A stretch of 64,000 nt of DNA, taken from Vitreimonas flagellata (GTDB lineage: Bacteria; Pseudomonadota; Alphaproteobacteria; Caulobacterales; Aquidulcibacteraceae). Where the stretch lies: positions 372,001-436,000 of the forward strand of contig NZ_SBJL01000004.1 in NCBI RefSeq assembly GCF_004634425.1, written 5' to 3'. How positions within the stretch are numbered: the first letter of the stretch is position 1; the number at the start of each line of letters is the position of its first letter. Shown one piece after another: positions 28,923 through 37,860 of the stretch. The position numbers and the translations under genes were made by a program. Under the pieces are notes generated by a model. The model made no database searches. It worked only from the letters and a program-made list of their open reading frames with translations, and was not told the DNA's origin.

Positions 28923-29414
28923 TTGGCCAAGACCGACTTGGGCGACAAGCAAGTCTGCCCCAATTGCGGCGCGCGATTTTACGACCTGCGTAAGCGTCCG
29001 GCCGTCTGCCCGAAATGCACCACCGCTTTCGACCCCGCCGAAGAGGGCCTCCGCGCGCGTCGCAGCCGCGGCCGCGTAGCCGCGCACGACCCGGCCCTCG
29101 AGGACGATGAGGATGAAGTCGACGCTAAGAAGAACAAGAGCGGCGACGACGAGGATGAGGACGAAGAGGCCGAAGAGACCGAGGCGCTCGATTCCGAAGA
29201 GGTCGAAGTCGCTACGCTCGACAGCGACGACGACGACGCCGACGACACCGCCAAGGGCGGCGACGACGATCTGCCGGAAGGCTTCTCGGAAGATGACGGC
29301 GAAGATGTCGCTGACGCTGACGACGACACCGTGCCGCTGATCGACGACGAAGAAGAATTCGATGAGGACGAACTTGGCGTCCCGGGTGGCGATGACGACG
29401 ATAGCAACCGATAA
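28923..29414 (+). CDS. TIGR02300-type zinc-ribbon protein with long acidic tail
   Basis: The likely product begins (M)AKTDLGDKQVCPNCGARFYDL and has a CxxC...CxxC zinc ribbon (CPNC and CPKC, 17 residues apart). Behind it come ~110 residues dominated by Asp and Glu with scattered Ala/Thr. The family is found across Alphaproteobacteria next to aroA and has no established function. The tail here is long. TTG at 28,923 matches the family start (AK..LG) and has GGAGAGG just upstream; ATG at 28,911 is an alternative. Confidence 0.85.
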   Translation: MAKTDLGDKQVCPNCGARFYDLRKRPAVCPKCTTAFDPAEEGLRARRSRGRVAAHDPALEDDEDEVDAKKNKSGDDEDEDEEAEETEALDSEEVEVATLDSDDDDADDTAKGGDDDLPEGFSEDDGEDVADADDDTVPLIDDEEEFDEDELGVPGGDDDDSNR

Positions 29415-29420
29415 GGCTGC

Positions 29421-29448
29421 TTGACGAATTAAGCGCGGGGGCTAGTTT
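29421..29448 (+). promoter_or_regulatory. Putative promoter of tRNA-Ala
   Basis: TTGACG (29,421-29,426) and TAGTTT (29,443-29,448) are separated by 16 bp, placing transcription start about 45 bp before the tRNA. Match to the housekeeping consensus is fair. Confidence 0.45.
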
Positions 29449-29499
29449 CCGCGCTTCCTTGAGTCCGGGGGCTTCGCGTGTCGAAGCGCCAGCGACGAT

Positions 29500-29575
29500 G
29501 GGCCCTTAGCTCAGCTGGGAGAGCGCCTGCATGGCATGCAGGAGGTCAGCGGTTCGATCCCGCTAGGGTCCACCA
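29500..29575 (+). tRNA. tRNA-Ala (anticodon GGC)
   Basis: The 76-base gene folds as a standard cloverleaf: acceptor GGGCCCT with AGGGTCC (one G-U), D-arm TAGCTCAGCTGGGAGAGC, anticodon stem CCTGC/GCAGG with loop ATGGCAT (anticodon GGC), and T-arm with GGTTCGATCC. The CCA end is encoded. A decayed recombinase begins about 320 bp downstream, so this tRNA may have served as an integration site. Confidence 0.96.
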
Positions 29576-29586
29576 CCTTCTGCGCT

Positions 29587-29607
29587 CCTGTATTTGCAGG
29601 GATTTTT
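29587..29607 (+). terminator. Weak terminator after tRNA-Ala
   Basis: CCTG-TATTTG-CAGG is followed by GATTTTT. The stem is short and the call tentative. Confidence 0.3.
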
Positions 29608-29889
29608 CTCAATCCGGACACTTGGCGCTGTCTTGTCGCGCCGGCCAACGAGAGAGCGGCGCGAAGCGCTCACCAATCTGCGCGTTTGCGCGGCCTATCT
29701 CTCGCCGTTTGGGATTAGTTAGCTCTTCGCGCACGTCTGCTTCATCGTGTGTACGTGTTGATGCAGTGAGGCGCATACACGCGATCGCTTTGTGCAGTGA
29801 ATGCATACGAATCCGTACAGCGCAAACAAGACGCCGCACACACATGCGCATTGGTGATGTCGCGAAGGCGCCTCGTGCGCTGTGGTAAA
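29608..29889. other. Non-coding stretch between tRNA-Ala and recombinase remnant
   Basis: I see no convincing gene here. Base composition is less GC-rich than the neighbours and TG/CA-rich (repeated TGTGT/ACACA), consistent with decayed mobile-element DNA. Confidence 0.5.
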
Positions 29890-30760
29890 GCGTTCGCGTT
29901 GCGCGCTCCAATCGAGCGGCAGTGGTTCAGAAATCAACGCCGTGAGCGTCAGCGTGCGCGGCTGACGCCCTTCCAAGATTTGCGCCACCAGATCCAGCGC
30001 CAAAAATGCCAGCGGCAAGAGCTTGGCGGTGTGCAGGATGCAAAGACCCTCGTTGCGCGCCAGAGCTTTTATCGAGATCGGCGACCTGCTTCCAGGCGCT
30101 TCACCCAGGACCGCGCCATCACCACGGCGCGCACCAGTGAACGATCCATTTGGCGGAGAGCGGCGCGCCGGCCCGGATCAGGGCGGTTGAATTCCGCGGC
30201 CGCTCGAAGGCGTCCGGGCAGCGCAGCGTGACCGGCTCGGCCTCGGCTTCCCCGCCCAAAGCCTCTGCCGCCGCTTCGATCAGCAACTCGGTTGGGAAGA
30301 TTCGCACCCGCTGAACGGCCTCTACCGACCGTTCTCACGTGTCAGGCTCCCAACTCGGGGCGAGGCGAGGGGTGACGATTTCCACGACCGCCGCCTTATA
30401 TTCGGCCATCGGCGCCCGATGCACAGCGCCTCGCGGGCCTTCAAGCCCGTGCTTTCGGGTGACGTAGAAGCGATAGCGCACCTTGGTCTTCAACACGGTG
30501 CTGGGGCTCATTGGATTGTTCAGTGAGTCAAACACCTTGCCGATGAAGCATGCGCCCCTTGCCGCGCATTTTCGCCCGTAGCGTTTGCACCGTGTCCCAC
30601 AGTTCTTGGTCGCTGATGCGCTCGTGCTGGCCTGCATACCGCACGCCCCCTTGTGACGGATGTGCGGGACGTTTGGCCATGTGCGCCACTCGCGCCGGTA
30701 CGACCGCAAGCCCGGACGACGGGGCGAGACAGGAGTGGGGCAAGCGTGGTTGCTTCTCGG
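29890..30760 (-). pseudogene. Decayed serine recombinase (C-terminal two thirds, several frameshifts)
   Basis: Fragments in different minus-strand frames line up, in order, with the C-terminal part of large serine recombinases. VRYAGQHERISDQELWDTVQ is near 30,650-30,590, then GKVFDSLNNPMSPSTVLK and VRYRFYVTRKHG near 30,545-30,440. VVMARSWVKRLEAG is near 30,100, IKALARNEGLCILHTAKLL at about 30,070-30,015, and LVAQILEGRQPRTLTL...EPLPLDWSAQRE down to about 29,895. At least three frameshifts and a stop at 30,335 separate them, and the N-terminal resolvase domain with the catalytic serine is absent. The gene cannot make a working enzyme. It sits by tRNA-Ala and is probably all that remains of an integrated element. 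Confidence 0.8.
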
Positions 30761-31126
30761 CGGCGAAGTCCTGCGTGGAGCCTGAGCGGAGGCGACGCGC
30801 CCTTAGTCCAGCTGTAGGCGACGGCATGAAGGCCAGCGGTGTTCGCGCCGCACAAACAGGCCGGACACATGGGCGTTACCTGCCGCCGAGCATGATTAGA
30901 GATTTTCCTTGCCAGCAAGGCGTCGTCCACACATGGGGTGCGCTGCCCTCAGCCTTCTGCGAAGCGGCGTTGACCAATCCGGGTCGGCCGCCAAGAAGCA
31001 CGCTTCAAGCTCGGCCAGGATGAGCGTTCGGACGTGTTTGCTCAAATCTTGGAGAAGGTGTCGCCAGATTTGCGATGCGCCATGTCGGGCACGGTGAATC
31101 AATGCTTTGGCGCAACGCCGCCCCAC
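30761..31126. other. Non-coding stretch beside recombinase remnant
   Basis: No supported gene is visible. Open frames here have no recognisable similarity and run antisense or across the recombinase scar. It may contain unrecognisable upstream parts of the same decayed element. Confidence 0.45.
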
Positions 31127-32668
31127 TCACGCATCGGCGGGCGCGGGCACGCCTTGCGCAAGCGCGAGCGGGGATGCGCCGCGCGCGCGGTTACGGGCGC
31201 CGAGTGCGATGAGAAACACCGCACTCAAGGCAAGACTCGCATTCATCCAAATTCCCGCCGGCGACAACGCATCGGCGCCGAAGCGCGCGATGTGGGCGAT
31301 CGGAAGCGCCAGCGTCAGGATGCCAGTCACGAACGGTGCAAGCCAGTGCACAACGCGTTGCGGAATCCAAACGCCGGCGAGGCTCAGCAACAGCAGACCC
31401 GCCCAGAACACAGGCTCGGCCGGCACAGTCCACAGGATGTAGAGCGTGCTGGCGAGTGCGAGCATGGCGGGTGTCGCCCACACGAAGCTCGTCCAGGCCG
31501 ATTGAATGCGGGGATGTTCGCGGCCACGCGCGGCGGCTTTCGCAAGCCAGATATCGACGCCCGTCGTGCAGATGAAACTGAGCGCCAGCCCAAACGCCAG
31601 GTAGAGAAGCTTCACTGCCAAACCGCCAAAGGCGCCCGCGTGAATACGGAACATGCTGGCCAGCACTTGGCGCCCAGCATCGCCTTCGGCGTAGCCATCC
31701 GCGCTCATCAAGCCGCCGGCGCTGTCGAAGCGATAGGTCTCGCTATAGATCAAGCGATCGCGATGGCCGGCGCCGATCGAGACAATCTCGTCGGACGTGC
31801 CGAATTGATTGAGCGCCATATAGATCGGCGGATTGTCTGGGCGTTCGCGCGCGAGCGTTTCCAGCGCGGCCACAATCTGCGCTTCGGGGAGCGTGTTTGC
31901 CGGCGCACCCGCTTCACGCGCCTGCGCCGCGATCGCGGCAGGGTCGCCGTACATCTCGCCCATGGCGCGCGCGCTGTCGCCGCCGAACATCATCGGGCCC
32001 GCCACGCTCATCGCCACGAGCGCGAGCCCCATCACCGCACCGGACGCCGCAACCAAGAAATGGAACGGCAAGCCCCACACGGCCAAACGATTGTGAATAT
32101 CGACACGCGAGAGGCGGCGGCCGCCATCGAGGCGCAGCGTGAAGGCGTCACGAAACATGCGCGGCAGCGCCAACGCGCCGCCCACGATCAGCGCGACCAA
32201 CAACACGCCCAGCACGCCAATGACTATGAAGCCGATCTGCCAGGGCAGGTGCAGCGCATAGTGCAGTTCGGTGAGAAAGTGCGTGAGTTCGTGCGCGCCG
32301 GGCCCGGCATAGGCGCCGTTTGCATCGAAGGCGAGCACGTCCTCTTCGTAATCGATGACGAGGCGTGGCATCTCCGCGCCCGGCGTGATGACGTACACAT
32401 CCGTCGGCGCAGCGCCAGTTTCTGCAATGTGTTGGCGCACGTAGGCGACAGCGCGGCCGACGGCCTCCGGCGAGGCTTGCGCCATTTCCGGCGCGCCCGG
32501 CCGCTCCCAGCGCTCGAACTCGGCGTAGAATACAGCGATCGCGCCGGTGATACAGACGAGATACATCACCGACGCCAGCGCCAAGCCGAGCAATTTGTGC
32601 GCCAGCAATTGGCCTTTGACAAAGCCAGACGGCATGCGCGGCCAGATCGGTTTTTGTGCGCCGGCCAT
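31127..32668 (-). CDS. PepSY-associated membrane protein, iron-uptake type
   Basis: The 513-residue inner-membrane protein has an N-terminal TM helix after KLLGLALASVMYLVCITGAIAVF. A periplasmic PepSY-type domain (residues ~40-130), a helix pair around HYALHLPWQIGFIVIGVLGVLLVA, and several further TM helices in the C-terminal half follow. DIHNRLAVWGLPFHFLVAASGA is a typical PepSY-TM segment. Such proteins lie beside TonB siderophore receptors and probably help reduce or move ferric siderophores. The ATG at 32,668 overlaps the previous gene's stop (ATGA), and it is the third gene of the receptor operon. Confidence 0.85.
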   Translation of the reverse strand: MAGAQKPIWPRMPSGFVKGQLLAHKLLGLALASVMYLVCITGAIAVFYAEFERWERPGAPEMAQASPEAVGRAVAYVRQHIAETGAAPTDVYVITPGAEMPRLVIDYEEDVLAFDANGAYAGPGAHELTHFLTELHYALHLPWQIGFIVIGVLGVLLVALIVGGALALPRMFRDAFTLRLDGGRRLSRVDIHNRLAVWGLPFHFLVAASGAVMGLALVAMSVAGPMMFGGDSARAMGEMYGDPAAIAAQAREAGAPANTLPEAQIVAALETLARERPDNPPIYMALNQFGTSDEIVSIGAGHRDRLIYSETYRFDSAGGLMSADGYAEGDAGRQVLASMFRIHAGAFGGLAVKLLYLAFGLALSFICTTGVDIWLAKAAARGREHPRIQSAWTSFVWATPAMLALASTLYILWTVPAEPVFWAGLLLLSLAGVWIPQRVVHWLAPFVTGILTLALPIAHIARFGADALSPAGIWMNASLALSAVFLIALGARNRARGASPLALAQGVPAPADA

Positions 32669-33258
32669 CAAGCTGCTCCGCCCAAAACAAAAAGATACGC
32701 CCCGCCGCCGAGCACGAACGCCGCGAATGTGGTGACGAGCGTCGCGCGCCATGGGCGCATGGTTGCGAGCAGCCAGAGCGTGGCCGCCGTCCACACGATC
32801 ATGAGCGCGAAAATGCTGAAGGCAAAGCGATCAGCGTTCACCCCTGGCACGAACGCCTGCCACGCCGCCATCGCCGCCAACGCCAAAGCTGGCGCTGCGA
32901 TGAGCGCGCCGATCCAGCGCGCGACGTTTCGGCTCAACCGGCCGGGGGAGGTGCTCTCGGCTTCAAGCGACTCTTGCGCGGCGCGCGCTTTCTTGGGTGT
33001 CGCGCTATTGCCGACACGCGCAAGCGCGTCGGGCGCCAGCAGGAACAATCCCGCCGCCATCGGCGCGAGCATCGCAAGGGCGAGCCCGCGCTCAATCGAG
33101 ACATGCATCAGCCATGGCAGTGCGCCGAGCGCGATCAGCGCCCAGCCCGCGACCAACACCGCACCGCCAAGCCCGCGCTTTGCGCGCCAGTGCAAATAGA
33201 GGATCGCAAGCCCAGCGACCTGAACCATCATCCCCAAAATCTGCAAAGCAATGTCCAT
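32668..33258 (-). CDS. Small membrane protein of the iron-uptake operon
   Basis: The 196-residue protein has about five or six hydrophobic helices, in two blocks (residues 1-75 and 115-196) joined by a polar linker with PKKARAAQESLEAES. I recognise no named family. It lies between the TonB receptor (17 bp gap) and the PepSY protein (4-bp overlap), so a supporting role in siderophore or haem handling at the inner membrane is likely. Confidence 0.75.
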   Translation of the reverse strand: MDIALQILGMMVQVAGLAILYLHWRAKRGLGGAVLVAGWALIALGALPWLMHVSIERGLALAMLAPMAAGLFLLAPDALARVGNSATPKKARAAQESLEAESTSPGRLSRNVARWIGALIAAPALALAAMAAWQAFVPGVNADRFAFSIFALMIVWTAATLWLLATMRPWRATLVTTFAAFVLGGGAYLFVLGGAA

Positions 33259-33275
33259 GCGCCGCCTGTTTGTGC

Positions 33276-35405
33276 CTAGAACCGATACGTCAAAGCGACG
33301 GTGTAATTGCGCGGTGCGCCGTAGCGATATTGGCTGAAATAGCGGATCTGGCTGTAATAGGTTTCGTCAAACACGTTATCGGCGTTGGCCTGCACCGACA
33401 CTTGATCGGTGAGATCGTAACGCGCCATCAGGTTGACGAGGGCGTATTCATCTTGCTCGATCCGCGTCGGAGCCAAAGTCACCGGGTTGGTGGCGTTGGT
33501 GTAGGCGTAGCTGCGCCACGTCGCGCCGCCGCCCAGCGTGAGGCCGTCGAGTGCGCCGTCGAAGCTGTACGTGGTGAAGAGCGTGAAGCTTTGGCGGGCT
33601 TGGTCCGTGTTGACCTCGCCGCCGCTGGCGTCCTCGATCTCAAACTGGCTGTAGCCCAAGCTCACGTTCCAATTCTCGGTGACGCGGCCGAGCACCTCGA
33701 ACTCGAGGCCTTCGCTGGTCGCGCCTTCGGCGGCGCGATAGGCGAATTCCGGCGGGTTGGTGCCAGGGATGGCGCCGCCGGTGGGTTGACCTAAGCCGTC
33801 CTGCGTGATGCTGAAGATGGCGAAGGAGGTTTGCAGCGCGTCGTTCAAGAATGCGCTCTTCAGGCCGATCTCGTAGGCTTGGCCCACGATCGGATCGAGC
33901 GTCGCGCCCGTTTCCGTGCGCAGATTCTGCGGCTGGAAGATCTCCGTGTAGCTGGCATAGAGCCGATGCGTCGGCGTCAAATTATACAGCACGCCGAGAT
34001 AGGGGATGACGACATCATCCGCGCTGTAATTCTGCATGACGCCGTATTCCGTGCCCGAGCGCTCCCATGACGAGACGCGGGCGCCGGCGATGACGCTCAG
34101 CGCATCGGTCGCATTGATGCGGGTCGCGGCGAAATATCCGCTCTGCTCGGTTTCGATCGCCTGATCGTGTGTGCCTGCTGTCGAGAATTCAGGACGCGGG
34201 AAAGCGCCGTCCCACGTGTAAAGGCTCGTCGCCGGCAGGAACGCGTTCGGGCCGGTGGCGGCGAAGGCGTGGGTGTCGGCGTCTTGCTGGGAGTGCAGTG
34301 CGCCGACGGTGAATTCATGCACGCGGCCAAAGAGCGTATAGTCACCGCGCAGTTGAATGTCGAAACTGTCTTGAACGCTCTCGCCGTCGCTCTTGTAGGG
34401 CCAGGTCGCGAGACCAACGCCCGTGGCCTCATCGATGGCGCCGTAGAGGTAAAGGATTTCGGTTTCTGCGCCGTTGATCAGGCGGTTGTAATTGAAAGTC
34501 AGGCGCCAACCATTCGCGAATTCGTGGTCGATGTTGGCGAAATAATTGGTGTTTTGCGTGTCCCAATAGGCCCAGTTCGCCGAAGTGCTTTGTGAGCGCG
34601 GCAGATTGGTGAGTTCGCCATTGGTGTAGAAGGTCGGCAATGCCCCCCAGAGCGGCGCTGTTGGATTGTTGGTTTGCTGACTGGCGCCGACTCGCACTGT
34701 GGTGGCGTCTGTCACGTCCGCTTCTATGACGCCATAGAAGACGGTCTTATCGAAATTAAAGAGATCGATGTAAGATTCGCCTTCTTCGTATTTGGCGACG
34801 AACCGCCCACGGATCGAGCCGCTTGCGTTGAGTGCGCTGGCCACGTCGGCTTCGATCTGGCGATTTTCCCAACTGCCGAACGAGCCGCGAATATACGCCT
34901 CTAGATCGCGCGCGTCCGCGTGCTTGCGTACGAGATTGATCGAGGCGGACGGGTCGCCTGCGCCCGTGAGCAAGCCTGTCGCGCCGCGCACGAACTCCAC
35001 GCGTTCGAAGATCGAAACATCAGCAAGTGTTTCAGCTGCGTCGCCGGCCAAGCTCCACGAGAGCGGCACGCCGTCGATTTGGTAATTGGTGATTTCGAAG
35101 CCGCGTGCGTTGAACACGTTGCGCACATCATCGACTTCAACCATCGACACGCCCGCCGTGTTGCGCACGACATCGGCGATGGTTTGGAGATTTTGGTCGG
35201 TGATGCGTTGCTGCGTCACGACGGTGACCGATTGCGGCGTCTCGCGCACCGTAAGGCCGAGGCCGGTGGCGGTATCGATCTGCTCATCGACCGTATAGCG
35301 GCCGACCACCACGATATCGTCACCGTCGGCAGCTTCCTGTGCGTAACCTGGCCCGGCAACGCACATGACCGCCGCGCCGGTCAGCAAAATGCTTCTCAAA
35401 CCCAT
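33276..35405 (-). CDS. TonB-dependent siderophore receptor
   Basis: The 709-residue outer-membrane receptor starts with a signal peptide (MGLRSILLTGAAVMCVAGPGYAQ). It has a plug domain (LTVRETPQSVTVVTQQRITDQNLQTIADVV, then GFEITNYQIDGVPLSW and VEFVRGATGLLTGAGDPSASINLVRK) and a 22-strand barrel ending YTVALTYRF. The plug is of the ferrichrome/catecholate FhuA/FpvA type. DDIVVVGRYT near the N-terminus may be the TonB box. ATG 35,405 is chosen because the signal peptide begins there. A palindrome 46 bp upstream suggests iron control. Confidence 0.92.
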   Translation of the reverse strand: MGLRSILLTGAAVMCVAGPGYAQEAADGDDIVVVGRYTVDEQIDTATGLGLTVRETPQSVTVVTQQRITDQNLQTIADVVRNTAGVSMVEVDDVRNVFNARGFEITNYQIDGVPLSWSLAGDAAETLADVSIFERVEFVRGATGLLTGAGDPSASINLVRKHADARDLEAYIRGSFGSWENRQIEADVASALNASGSIRGRFVAKYEEGESYIDLFNFDKTVFYGVIEADVTDATTVRVGASQQTNNPTAPLWGALPTFYTNGELTNLPRSQSTSANWAYWDTQNTNYFANIDHEFANGWRLTFNYNRLINGAETEILYLYGAIDEATGVGLATWPYKSDGESVQDSFDIQLRGDYTLFGRVHEFTVGALHSQQDADTHAFAATGPNAFLPATSLYTWDGAFPRPEFSTAGTHDQAIETEQSGYFAATRINATDALSVIAGARVSSWERSGTEYGVMQNYSADDVVIPYLGVLYNLTPTHRLYASYTEIFQPQNLRTETGATLDPIVGQAYEIGLKSAFLNDALQTSFAIFSITQDGLGQPTGGAIPGTNPPEFAYRAAEGATSEGLEFEVLGRVTENWNVSLGYSQFEIEDASGGEVNTDQARQSFTLFTTYSFDGALDGLTLGGGATWRSYAYTNATNPVTLAPTRIEQDEYALVNLMARYDLTDQVSVQANADNVFDETYYSQIRYFSQYRYGAPRNYTVALTYRF

Positions 35406-35447
35406 GTCGATGTCCCCAAGGCCCCGAATTTGGCGGCCACTAATCAC

Positions 35448-35468
35448 GAATGCGAGTCAGTCGCAATA
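35448..35468 (-). promoter_or_regulatory. Putative iron-responsive operator of the receptor operon
   Basis: TGCGAGTCAGTCGCA (35,451-35,465) has perfect TGCGA/TCGCA arms with flanking A/T, like Fur or Irr boxes of Alphaproteobacteria. It lies 46 bp upstream of the receptor ATG, where it would cover the promoter. Confidence 0.5.
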
Positions 35469-35641
35469 GCAAAAATGTAGCGAGGATGTTGGGCCTTCTT
35501 TTTGATCGCGCTCAATTTTCTGGAGTACCGCTGGGTTTCGGGCGCGGCTTATCCCACAGCCGGCACGTTTAAACGCCAGCGTTTCCTACGCCCGCGCCCG
35601 AATCCATCCTACACTCGCGCGCTGCGCCTACACTCCCGCGC
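35469..35641. other. Intergenic region upstream of receptor operon
   Basis: The region holds AT-rich promoter-like DNA (CAAAAATGTAG, TTTTTGATCG) followed by a GC-rich stretch. No gene is visible. Confidence 0.4.
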
Positions 35642-36165
35642 ATGAAACACATCCCCGCAACCCCGCTGACAGCACATCGCTGCGCCAGGCTTATCGCCTG
35701 GGGCAGGCTGATGCTTGTGTGGTTGAGTGCGGTGATGTTCGCCGAGCGCCGGGTCTCGCGCCGTCACATGCGCACGCGCTATCCGCTGTGCGACGCCAAT
35801 CGCTTCGCGCGCTATATCGGCAATCTCATTTTGATGCGCGCACTCGCCGACAAGCCACATCTGCGCGCATCAGGGCTTTTGCAACAAAACCCGCGCCCCG
35901 GCCTGCACACAAATGCACGTCCGCAACGCGCTGTGCGCGCCGCGCGCGGCTCTGTTCTGCGCAAATGTCTGCGCCATCGCGACCTGCGCACGCGCTTCGG
36001 CTCTTCATGTACGCGCTCGACAACCTCGATGAACTCGCGCGCGTCTTGAGCCCACAACTCGCCCGTCCCCTCACGCGTCTGCAACAGATACTCACGCGCC
36101 CCTGCGTCGCCGAAGCACTGCGCACGCTCGCCATGCCAGAAGTGCGTAGCGCGGATTTCTCCTGA
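35642..36165 (+). pseudogene. Conserved-looking small gene with an apparent frameshift
   Basis: From ATG 35,642 the frame reads LMLVWLSAVMFAERRVSRRHMRTRYPLCDANRFARYIGNLILMRAL and on to VLRKCLRHRDLRTRFG near 36,000. The next frame then continues sensibly with FMYALDNLDELARVLSPQLARPLTRLQQILTRPC to a stop at 36,163-36,165. The two halves read as one ~170-residue protein broken near 36,000-36,010. I recognise no function; the basic N-terminal part with a short hydrophobic segment may be membrane-linked. It could be a true pseudogene or a sequencing error. Confidence 0.45.
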
Positions 36166-36172
36166 CCCGATC

Positions 36173-36244
36173 GCCGGCTCCTAGCCGGCATCTTCAACGA
36201 CGCCACGGACCGCGTAGAGCCTCGCTCTACGCGGGCGCCGGCGC
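36173..36244. repeat. Cluster of short hairpins
   Basis: GCCGGCT/AGCCGGC (36,173-36,189, 3-base loop) is followed by a perfect 9-bp stem (CGCGTAGAG at 36,211-36,219 with CTCTACGCG at 36,225-36,233) and the palindrome GCGCCGGCGC. They could terminate the preceding reading frame or belong to a dispersed repeat. Confidence 0.5.
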
Positions 36245-36339
36245 TTGTCCCGTGTGGGACCGCTCTCAGCTGGTCTGAAGGTCTAGAATTCGTCGGTTAA
36301 GGTCTCGGCAAAATCGGCCCCGCTCGCTAAAGCGCTCCG

Positions 36340-37860
36340 ATGACACTCGCTCTCCGCGCCGAGGCGCGCAAAATTCTCCATAGCTTAGGCGTTGACGAAG
36401 CCGCACTCGACGGCGGTGCGCTTGTTGTGCGCTCGCCAGTGAATGGCGAGGTGCTCGCGCACGTTCGCGAGACGAACGTCGAAGAGGCGCGCGCGCAGAT
36501 CGCGGCAGCGCATCAGGCTTTCTTGGCTTGGCGCTCTGTGCCTGCGCCGCGACGCGGTGAGTTTGTGCGACTGCTTGGCGAAGAGCTGCGCGCGCACAAG
36601 GACGCGCTCGGGCGGCTCGTTTCGATCGAGGTTGGCAAAGTGCTTTCCGAGGGCTGGGGCGAACTGCAGGAGATGATCGACATCTGCGACTTCGCCGTCG
36701 GTCTCTCGCGTCAACTCTATGGCCTGTGCATACCCTCGGAGCGTGGCGACCATCGCATCACCGAGCAATGGCATCCGATCGGGCCCGTCGGCGTGATCTC
36801 CGCCTTCAACTTTCCGGTCGCGGTGTGGAGCTGGAATGCTGCGCTTGCTTTCGTGTGCGGCGACAGCGTGGTGTGGAAGCCGTCGGAGAAGAGTCCGCTG
36901 ACAGCGCTGGCCGTGAGTGCGCTCGTGAATCGTGTGATTGAACGCTTCGGCGCCGACGCGCCGTCTGGCCTTTCAAGCGTTCTTATCGGCGGCCGCGCGC
37001 TGGGCGAAGTGTTGGTGGACGATCCGCGCGTGCCGGTGATCTCGGCAACGGGATCAACACGCATGGGGCGCGACGTCTGTGCGCGCGTGGCGCAGCGTTT
37101 CGGTCGCACCATTCTCGAACTCGGCGGCAACAACGCCTCGATCGTCACGCCCTCGGCCGACCTTGATCTCACACTGCGCGCGGTGGCTTTCGGCGCGATG
37201 GGCACGGCAGGTCAGCGTTGCACCACGCTGCGCCGTCTGATCGTACATGAATCTGTCTATGATCAGCTCGTGCCGAAACTCATTGGCGTCTATGAACGGA
37301 TCAGCGTCGGCGATCCGTTGTCTTCCGATGCGCTCGTCGGGCCGTTGATCGATGGAGCCGCTTTCGACGCCATGAAAAGGGCGCTCGACGCTGCGCGCGG
37401 CGCTGGCGGGCGCGTGCATGGCGGCGCGCGTGTCCATGTGAACGGCGATCAATCGTTCTATGTCCGGCCAGCCTTGGTAGAGATGGACACGCAAGCGCCG
37501 TGCATGCGCGAGGAAACCTTCGCGCCCATTCTCTACGTGTTGAAGTATCGCACGCTCGACGAGGCTATCGGGCTACAGAACGACGTGCCGCAGGGATTGT
37601 CGTCATCGATCTTTGCGACAGACATGCGCGAGGTGGAGCAATTCCTCTCCACCGCCGGCTCTGATTGCGGCATCGCCAATGTGAACATGGGCACATCCGG
37701 CGCCGAAATCGGCGGCGCGTTCGGCGGCGAGAAGGAAACCGGCGGCGGCCGTGAAAGCGGCTCGGACTCCTGGAAAGCCTACATGCGCCGCCAAACCAAC
37801 GCGATCAATTACGGGCGCACCCTGCCGCTGGCGCAGGGCGTCAAATTCGATCTCGACTAA
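36340..37860 (+). CDS. ALDH7-type aldehyde dehydrogenase (aminoadipate-semialdehyde type)
   Basis: The 506-residue enzyme has NAD-binding PVGVISAFNFPVAVWSWNAA and KPSEKSPLTAL. The general-base glutamate is in LELGGNNASIV and the catalytic cysteine in GTAGQRCTTLRRLIVH. The last motif and SGSDSWKAYMRRQTNAINYG near the end are characteristic of ALDH7A1/AmaB, which oxidise 2-aminoadipate-6-semialdehyde in lysine breakdown. No other lysine gene is nearby, so the substrate is inferred from the family. It overlaps the convergent osmC by 4 bp. Confidence 0.88.
   Translation: MTLALRAEARKILHSLGVDEAALDGGALVVRSPVNGEVLAHVRETNVEEARAQIAAAHQAFLAWRSVPAPRRGEFVRLLGEELRAHKDALGRLVSIEVGKVLSEGWGELQEMIDICDFAVGLSRQLYGLCIPSERGDHRITEQWHPIGPVGVISAFNFPVAVWSWNAALAFVCGDSVVWKPSEKSPLTALAVSALVNRVIERFGADAPSGLSSVLIGGRALGEVLVDDPRVPVISATGSTRMGRDVCARVAQRFGRTILELGGNNASIVTPSADLDLTLRAVAFGAMGTAGQRCTTLRRLIVHESVYDQLVPKLIGVYERISVGDPLSSDALVGPLIDGAAFDAMKRALDAARGAGGRVHGGARVHVNGDQSFYVRPALVEMDTQAPCMREETFAPILYVLKYRTLDEAIGLQNDVPQGLSSSIFATDMREVEQFLSTAGSDCGIANVNMGTSGAEIGGAFGGEKETGGGRESGSDSWKAYMRRQTNAINYGRTLPLAQGVKFDLD

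Noticed and set aside
29719-30018. Independent small gene on the minus strand
   Set aside because: Its sequence is the C-terminus of the decayed recombinase, continued in other frames upstream.
31034-33199. Long plus-strand open frame of about 720 codons
   Set aside because: It is antisense to the PepSY and small membrane protein genes, is Arg/His-rich without any domain, and reflects GC-rich codon bias.
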